DNA of 64,000 bases from Nakamurella alba. GTDB taxonomy: Bacteria; Actinomycetota; Actinomycetes; Mycobacteriales; Nakamurellaceae. This document shows, piece by piece, positions 7,267 to 16,200 of the stretch; positions within the stretch are counted from its first letter, which is position 1; each line of letters starts with the position of its first letter. The notes below the pieces were generated by a model that saw only the letters and a list, made by a program, of their open reading frames with translations, did not search any database and was not told the origin of the DNA. Location of the stretch: positions 124,001 to 188,000 of the forward strand of contig NZ_WLYK01000005.1 of the NCBI RefSeq assembly GCF_009707545.1. The letters are read 5' to 3'. The translations under genes were made by a program, and so were the position numbers.

Positions 7267-10200
7267 TCAGCTTTCACCGCGCCGCCGGCGCCCACCCAGC
7301 AGCAGCGCACCGCCGGCCAGCAGGAGCAGCAGCGCCCACAGCGACAGGTCGTCGGCCGGCACACCGGTCACCGGCAACCCACCGCCCGGCGGCGGGGGCG
7401 TCCCCGGCGCCGGCGGGGTCCCGGGATCACCGGGGGCGCCCGGGTCGGGGGACGATCCCTGGGCCAGCACCTCGACGTCGGCATCCGCGGTCATGTCGAC
7501 CGGGGTGCCCGAGCGGGTGAGCATCACGGAGTTGACCGTCTGGCCCTCCCGCTCGTAGACCACCTCGAGCACCAGCACCGCGGGCACGCCGGGCTGCAGC
7601 GTGCCGATGGTCCACACGCCCTCGCCGTAGCTGCCCTGGCCGGCGTCCTGCCGCACCAGCCGGCCGCCGACCGGGATGGTCTCCACCAGGCCGACGCCCT
7701 CGGCACTGGAGCTGCCCTGCTCGGCGACCGTGATCGTGTAGGTGACCACCTGCCCGATCTCCGCGGACGCCCGGTCGGCGGTCTTGCTGACCGACAGCGA
7801 GCTGTCCGCGATCACCGGAGTCCTTGCGGTGGCGGTGTTGTCGGACGGATCCGGATCCACCGCCCCGGACGACACCGACGCCGTGTTCGACAGCGTCTCC
7901 CGGACACCCGGGTCCACGACGCCGGTGATCGTCCGGGACACCGACGCACCTGCGGCGAGATCCCCGATGTCGCAACGGATCACCGACCCGGTAGCGGAAC
8001 ACCCGGCGGCGTCGTCACCGAGGGTGCCGGGGGTGACCCCGGCCGGCAGCGGATCGGTGATCACCACGGCCGGCGCGGTCACCGGCCCGTCGTTGGTGAC
8101 GGTCAGCCTCCAGGACACCGTTCCGCCGGCCGTCGCCGTCTCCGCTGCCGCGACCTTGGTCAGCGACAGGTCCGCGGCCGCCAGGACGGGAGTGACGGCC
8201 TGGGCGGTGTTGTCGCTCGGATCGGTCTCGTCCGGGCTGACCACCGACACCGTGTTCGCCGCATCGCCGCTCGCGGTGGCCGGCACGGTCGCGGCGACGG
8301 TCACCGTCACCGTCGCACCGGCCGGCAGATCGCCGAGCGCGCAGGTCACGGTGTCGCCGGCGGTGCAGGTGCCCGCGGTCCCGGAGGGCACGGTCGCCGT
8401 TGCGCCGGTGAACCCGGCCGGCAGTCGGTCCGAGAGCAACACCCCGCGGGCGGTGCCCGGGCCGTCGTTGACCACCTCGATGGTCCACGACGCCGCCCCG
8501 CCCGGGGTGAAGGCCGCGGTCCCCGCCGTCTTGGTGACCCGCAGGTCCGCCTGCGGGGTGCCCGCGCCGGCCGAGGCCCCGTTGTCGGTCAGGTCCGGAT
8601 CCGGCGTGGTCGCGGTGACTGCGCCGGTGTTGCTGATGGTCCCGGCGCCGACGTCGCCGGCCAGGGTGCCGGTGATCGTCACGACCACGTCACGGCCGGG
8701 GGCGATCGGTCCGGCCGCCGGGCAACTGACGGCCTGCCCGGTGATCGTGCAGGTGCCGTCGGTGCTGGTCGCGGTCAGTCCGGTCACCGCGGCGGGCACG
8801 CTGTCGGAGATCAGCACGCCCTCCGCCGTGGACGGTCCGTTGTTGGTCGCGGTCAGCGTCCAGGTGACGGTGCCGCCGGGCTGCAGCGGATCCGGCGCCA
8901 CCGTCTTGGTCAGCGCGAGGTTCGCGGACCGGGTGACGGTGGTCGAGCTGGACGCCAGGTCGTTCGTGGTGTCCGGATCGGCGGTGTCGCTGCCGACGGT
9001 CGCCGTGTTGACCAGCAGCGCGCCGTCGTACGCCGGGTCGACGGTGCCGGTGTACGTGATCACCACAGTGGCGCCGGGCGCCAGGTCACCGATCTCGCAG
9101 ACACCGTCCGTGCAGGTGCCGTCCGCCCAACTGCCGCCCAGCCCGGTCACCCCGACCGGCTCGATGTCGTTCACCACGACGTCCCGGGCCACGGACGGGC
9201 CGGACGAGGTGACCTCGACCGTCCAGCTGATGGTCTGTCCGGCGACGACCGTGGCCGGACCGGTCTTGGTGACCGACAGGTCCGCCGCGGTGGTCACGTC
9301 CGTGGCGAGCGACGAGGTGTCGTCGCCGGCACCGGGATCGGGATCGGCGGTCGCCGAGCGCACCTGCGCCGTGTTGGTCAGCTGCGCGAGGGTGAACGCC
9401 GGGTCGACGGTGCCGGTGACCACCACCTGCACCTCGTCACCGACGGCCAGGTCGCCCAGCGTGCACTCGACGGAGGTGCCGCCGGTGGCGGCGTCGGGGC
9501 AGACCCCGTCGCCGGAGAAGGTCACCCCAGTGACACCGGTCGGCAGCACGTCGGTCAGCACCACGTCCCGCGCGGTGGACGGCCCGTCGGGGTTGCCGAC
9601 GGTGATCGTCCAGCTGATCTCCCCACCGGCCACGATCGTGGTCGGGCCGGTCTTGTCGACCACCAGGTGGGCCGCCGCGGTCAACGGGGTCGTCGCGGTC
9701 ACCGAGTTGTTGCCGGGCGCCGGGTCGGGCGTGCCGGACGACACCGCGACGGTGTTGGCCAGTTCGGTCCCGTCCAGGGTCGGGTCGATCGTCCCGGTCA
9801 CCCGGAGCACGATCGCGTTGTCCCGCCCCGGCAGCAGGTCGCCGAGCTCGCACACGCCGGCCTCGCAGACCACCGGAGTGCCGTCCCGGGTGATCACGAC
9901 GTCGTCCAGCCCGGTGGGCAGGGTCTCGGTCAGCAGCACGTCGGTCGCGGTGGACGGACCGGTGTTCGTCACCGTCACCGTCCAGCCGGCCTCGGTACCG
10001 GGGGTGAACACCGCGGCGTCCGGCACCTTCACCACCGACAGATCGGCGGCCCGGGTGACGGTGGTGGTGGCGCTCGCCGACCGGCCGTCGGCCGGGTCCT
10101 CGCCGGGCTCCGGCGTGGACGAGGCGACCTGGGCGGCGTTGACGATCTCCGTGCCGGTGAACGACGGGTCCAGCCCGCCGTCCAGGAACACCCGGATCCG

Positions 10201-13200
10201 GGTGGTGTCGCCGGGGGCGAGATCACCGATGGCACAGGTCAACCCGTCGACACCGAAGGAGCAGTCGCCGCGGCTGGCGACCGCGGACGCGTCGAGCAGT
10301 CCGTCCGGCAGCACGTCGGTGACCACCACGTCCCGGGCCACCGACGGGCCGGTGTTGCCGACCGTCAGCACCCAGGAGAGTGCCTGTCCGGCAACGATCG
10401 TCGCCGGGCCGGTCTTGGTCAGGGTCAGGTCGGCGACCGCCGCCACCGCGGCGTCCGAGGTCCCGGTGCGGGCCGCCGGGTCCGGGTCGGTGTCCGGGGT
10501 CGGCGAGCTCACCGACGCGGTGTTGACCATCGAGGTACCGGCGTAGGCGACGTCGACGGTCACCGGCACGGTGATCGTGACGCTGCTGCCGGCCGGCAGC
10601 ACGCCCAGGTCGCAGCTCTGCACCCGGCCGACCGCGGCACAGCTGCCCTGGGTCGAGCTGCTGCCCGGCGCACGGACCGTCAGGCCCTCGGGGAGCGGGT
10701 CGGTGGCCACCGTCGCCTGGGCGTCGGAGGGACCGTCGTTGGACACCACGATCCGGTACGTCGCATCGGTGCCCGGCACCAGCGGCTCCGGCTGCACCGT
10801 CTTCACCACGGCCAGCCGCGCCGCCGCCGTCACGGTGACATCCGCTGCCGCGGAGTTGTTGTCGCCGTCCGGATCGGGAGTCGCCGAGGAGATCGCCGGC
10901 TGCTGCCGCAGCACGGTCCCGGGTGCGGTGCCCGCGGGCACCATCCCGGACACCACCAGCCGGACCTCGCTGCCATTGCCGATCGCGCCCAGCGCGCAGG
11001 TGGTGCCGCAGTCGGCACCACCGCCCTCCGGCACCACGGTGACGTCCCGCAGCGATACCGGGACCAACTCGCGCAGCGTCACCTCGCGGGCGTCGGACGG
11101 CCCGTTGTTGGTGATCACCACGGTCCACTCCACCCGGGTGCCGGCAACGACGGTCGCCGGGCCGGTGGTGCTGACGGCCAGGTCCGCCGACTCGTCGATG
11201 GAGCCGGTCGCCGTGGAGGAGTTGTTGCCGGACACCGGGTCCGGGGAGGTCCCGGTGATCGTGGCGGTGTTGACCAGCAGCGAGGAGAAGCTCTGCGAGA
11301 GGGTGCCGGTCACGGTGATCACCGGGGTGCTGCCCACCGGGACGGTGCCCAGCTCACAGGTCAGGTCCCGGCCGTCGATGCTGCAGGTGCCGGGGTTCCC
11401 GGCGACGGTGGCCGAGGGCGAGAGCAGTTCGTCCGGCAGCCGGTCGGTGACCACCACGCCGGTGGCGTCGGACGGCCCGAGGTCGGAGACCCGCAGCTCG
11501 AAGGTGGCGGTGTCGCCGGCCACCGGGATCCCGGAGACCAGCGCCTTGCCGATCCGCAGGTCGGCCGAGACCGCCACCGGCGTGGTCGATGTCGCGGTGT
11601 CACCGGACGGGTCGGGATCCTCGTCGGAGGTCACCGTGGCGGTGTTGACCAGGTCGGTGCCGGCGAAGCCGGAGGACAGCGTGCCGGTGACGGTGATGTC
11701 GACCGGGACGGTCGGTGGCACGGTGCCCAGCGCACAGGTCACCGTCTGCCCGTCGACGTCACAGGCGGTGCCGGCCGCACCCCACACCGCGGCGATCCCG
11801 GACACCCCGGCGGGCAGGGTGTCGGTGACGACCACACCGGTCGCGTCGGACGGACCGGCGCTGGTCACCCGGATGTTCCAGGACACCGGCCCGCCCGGCA
11901 CCGCCCGGCCGCCGCCGGTGAAGGTCTTGGCCAGGGTCAGGTCCGCCGACGCCGTCACGACCGTCGAGGCGGTGGCGGTGTTGTCGGAGAGCACGGCCTC
12001 CGGGCTGGTGGTGGAGGCGGTGCCGCTCACCGGCAGCGCACCGGTGGTGGACGGGTTGACCACCGCGGACAGGACGATCTCCGCGCTGCCGCCGACCGGG
12101 ACGGTGCCGGCCGGGCAGGTGGCGGTGGAGCCCGAGACCGTGCACGCACCACCGGGTCCGGAGCCGGTGACCGCGCCGATGCCGGAGGGCAGGTCGACCA
12201 CGACCTGGACGCCGCGGGCGTCGGACGGCCCGGCGTTGGCGGCGGTGAAGGTCCAGCCGATGGTGCGGCCGGCGTCGATGGTGGCCGGCGCGGACGCGGT
12301 GAGCGTCAGCGCGGTGGCGGTGCCGACCGGGGCGGTCGCGGTCGCCGAGTTGCCGGTCGGGTCCGGGTCGGCGGTGCCGGCGGACACGGTGCCGGTGTTG
12401 GTCACCGTCGGGGCGGACCAGTTCGACGCGATCAGGCCGGACACCGTGGCGGTGGCCGACGATCCGGCGGCGATGGTCGCCACCGGGCAGCGCACGACCG
12501 TGGTGCCGGGGCTGACACCCGGTGTGGCGGTGCAGGTCCCGCCCCCGGAGACGACGGCGGCGATGGCCGAGACACCGGACGGGACGACGTCGGAGATGAT
12601 GACGTTCCGCGAGGTGGACGGGCCGGCGTTGGACGCGGTGAGCGTCCAGGTGGCCCGTTCGCCCGCGACCGGGGTGGCCGGCGACACGGTCTTGGTCAGC
12701 GAGAGGTCGCCGGAGGCGGACGTCTCGGTGCTGACGGTGGCGGAGTTGTTGCCCGGCACCGGGTCCGACGTCGGTGAGGTGACCGTCGCGGTGTTGCCCA
12801 CGGTCTCCCCGGTGTAATCGGCGGACAGCGTGCCGGTGACGGTGAGCGCGACGGTGCTGCCGCTGGGCAGCGTGCCGAGCTCGCAGTGCAGCGGGCCGCC
12901 TGTCACCGAGCAGGTCCCGGTACCGGTGGCGGCCGAGGTGAAGGTGACGCCGGTGGCCGGTGTGTCGTCGACGGTCACCGCGGTGGCGGCCGACGGACCG
13001 AGGTTCCGCACCACGATCTGCCACTGCACCGACCCTCCGGCGACCGGGTTGCCGGACAGCACGGTCTTGCGCACCGAGAGGTCGGCGGAGGTGGTCACGG
13101 TGGTGTCCGCCGTCGCGGTGGCGGTCGCCGGGCTGTTGTCGAAGCTGTCCGACGCGGCGGAGGCGGTGTTGCTGATCGCGGTGCCCGGTGCGGTGTCCGA

Positions 13201-16200
13201 GGGCACCGCGAGCACCAGGGTGACCGCGCGGGTGGCGCCGACGGCCATCGACGGCCACCGGCAGGTCAGCACCTCACCGGGGCGGCAGGAGCCGTCGTCG
13301 GAGGCGGTGGCCGAGACGAAGGTGGTGCCGGCCGGGATCCGGTCGGTGACCACCGGGTTGCGGGCGGTCGACGGGCCCGGGTTGGTCACCGTGATCCGGT
13401 ACTCGACAGTGCCGCCGGCCACCGGCGCGCCGCCGGTGACGGTCTTGGTGACCTGCAGGTCGGACCGGGCCGCCACGGCCTGCGTCACGGAGCTGGAGTT
13501 GTTGCCGGACACCGGGTCCGGGGTCTGCGAGGACACCGACGCGGTGGCGGTGAGCCGGCTGCCACCCAGGTCGGGGTCGAGACGCAGGTTGATCTGGACG
13601 GTGGGCGCGGCTCCCGGGGCCAGGTCACCCAGGCTGCAGGTGACGGTCCCGCCGGACGCAGAGCAACTGCCCACCGAGGTGGTCGCGGAGTCGAACGTGG
13701 TGCCGGTCGGCAGCGGGAAGCTGACGACGGCGCCGCGGGCGAAGGACGGCCCGTTGTTCACCACCGAGAGGACGTAGCCCTGCGGGCTGCCGGCCTCCGC
13801 CGGGTCCTGCACCGGAGCGATGATCACGCCGAGATCCACTGCAGTGCTGACGGTCCCGGTGGACGACGCGCTCCGGCTGCCGGTGGTGGTGTCCGGGGTC
13901 GTGGACTCGGCGGTGGCGGTGTTGGTCAGCACGGTGCCGGCCGCGGTTCCCGACGGCACCCGGCCGATCACCTGTACGGTCCGCGCCTGGCCCGCCGGGA
14001 CGGTACCGAAATCACAGCTGATGGAACGGTTCCCGGTCGCGATCGTGCAGGCGTCGCCGGTCGCCGACACACCGCCGGGCACGACGGTCATGGTGCCGGG
14101 CAGGGTGTCGGCCAGCGTCACCGCCGCAGCGTCGGACGGACCGGTGTTGGTCAGCGCCAGGGTGTAGGTCACCGAGCTGCCGGCCTCCACGGTGGTGGCG
14201 TCCTGTGTCTTGGTCAGGGTCAGGTGCGCACGTCGCTCGACGGCGCTGGTGACGCTCGCCGAGTTGTCCGACGGGGTCGGGTCGGTGGCGTCCGAGGACG
14301 CGAGAACGGTGTTGGTGAGCTCGGTGTCACCGGCGGCCGCGGACACCGTCACCGGGACGGTGACGGTCAGCGTGCTACCGGCCGGCAGCACGGCGGTGGT
14401 GCAGTCGACGGCCTGGCCGGCCACCGTGCAGCTGCCCGAGCTCGGCGCCGCGCCGAGCACGGTCAGGGCCGCGGGCAGCGAGTCGGACACCGCGACCGCG
14501 CGGGCGTCGGACGGTCCGTCGTTGAGGACGGTCAGCGTGTAGGTGGCCGGGCTGCCGGCCACCAGCGGCGACGGGTCGACCGACTTGCCGGCCACCAGAT
14601 CCGCCTGCGTGATCACCTCGATGGTCGCGGTGCTGGCGTTGTTCGCGGTCTGCGGGTCGGTGGTGCTGGCGCCGACACCCGCCTGCCCGGTGACGGTGCC
14701 CGGGTCGACCGACGGCCGGACCAGCGCGGTCAGCGGGATGGTGATGTCCGCGCCGACCGGCAGGGTGCCCAGGTTGCAGGTGACGGTGCCGCCGGCGACG
14801 GTGCAGGCACCGCCGCTGGACCCGACGATCGGCTCCAGCCCGGCCGGGACCTGACCGGAGACGACCACGTTCTGCGCGACCGACGGACCGGCATTGGTGA
14901 CCCGGACGCCGAACTGCACCTCGGTGCCGGCGACCACGGTGTTGGCGGGGCCGGTGGGCGCCTGCAGCACGACCGCCACATCGGCGCGGGTGCGGACGTT
15001 GACCGTGGTGGAGGCGGAGTTGTTGCCGGAACTGGGATCCGGGGTCGCGGCGGAGATGGTGGCGGTGTTGGTGACGGCACCGGCCGCGGTCGACGCCACG
15101 GTGCCGGTGAGGGTGACGGTGACCGGTACCCCGACCGGGAGGCTCGCGCTGGTGCAGGACATGGTGGTCGTGGTGGTGCTGCAGCTGAACCCGCCACCGG
15201 AGGCGACCGCGCCGCTGAAGGTGATGCCGGCCGGTGCGGTGTCGGCGATCTGCGCGGACGCGGCGGCCGACGGGCCGTTGTTGATCGCGGTGATCGTGTA
15301 GGTGATCTGGTTGCCGGCGATCACCGGATCGGAGGCGGTGATGCCGATCTGCAGATCGGCGACAGTCTCGCTGGTGGACCGTGCGGTCGCGGTGTTGTTG
15401 GCGGTCACCGGGTCCGGTGTCGTCGCGGAGACGGTGGCCACGTTGGTGATCTCGCCGGTGCCCTCGGCGTCCGTGTCGGCCACGAAGGTCCGGGTGACGA
15501 CCGAGCCGACCGGCACCGTGCCGACCGGGCAGGTGACGGTGCCGGACGAGACGGTGCAGCCGTCCGCGGAGGAGCTGAAGATGACGCCGGTGGGTAGCGG
15601 GTCGCTGATCGAGGCGCCCGTTGCGGTGGACGGCCCGGCGTTGCCGACGGTCAGGGTGTAGGTCACCTGGTCACCGGCGACCACCGGGTTCGGGTCGCCG
15701 ACCTTGGTGAGCGAGAGATCCGCGCTGGTCTGCACGGTGACCGTCGCGGTGGACGAGTTGTTGCCCGGCACCGGGTCGGTGGTCGTCGACGAGGCCGACC
15801 CGGTCAGCGCCAGCGGTCCGGCGGCGCGCGACGGGTCGACGGTGGCCCGCACGGTCACGGTGACGGTGGTGCCCGCGGCCACGGTGCCGGGGGCGCAGGA
15901 CACGGCTCCGCCGGTCACGCTGCAGGTGCCCTGGTTGGCCGAGGCGGAGGTGATGGTCTGACCGGCGACGGCAGGGACGCTCACCTGGACGGCGGCGGCA
16001 TCGGACGGCCCGTTGTTCCGGACGGTCACCGTCCAGGTCTCCGGTCGGCCGGCGACCACCGGATCGGTGGCGGCGGTGGTGGTGACCTGCAGGTCGGCGC
16101 TGGTGGTGACGGTCAGCGCGGCGGCCGCGGAGTTGTTGGCCTGGTTGGGATCCGGAGTGCTGCTCGCGGCCGATCCGTTGGCCGTGAGCGTGCCGGCCGG

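Noticed and set aside
6556-12777. A 2073-codon open frame on the plus strand opposite the giant DUF11 gene, with others at 10571-12817, 12886-15597 and 16453-18765.
   Set aside because: They are mirror frames produced by strong GC bias at third codon positions in a long gene. Their translations are Arg/Gly/His-rich with no domain, start signal or consistent composition, while the minus-strand frame has a signal peptide, 26 domain repeats and a sorting signal.
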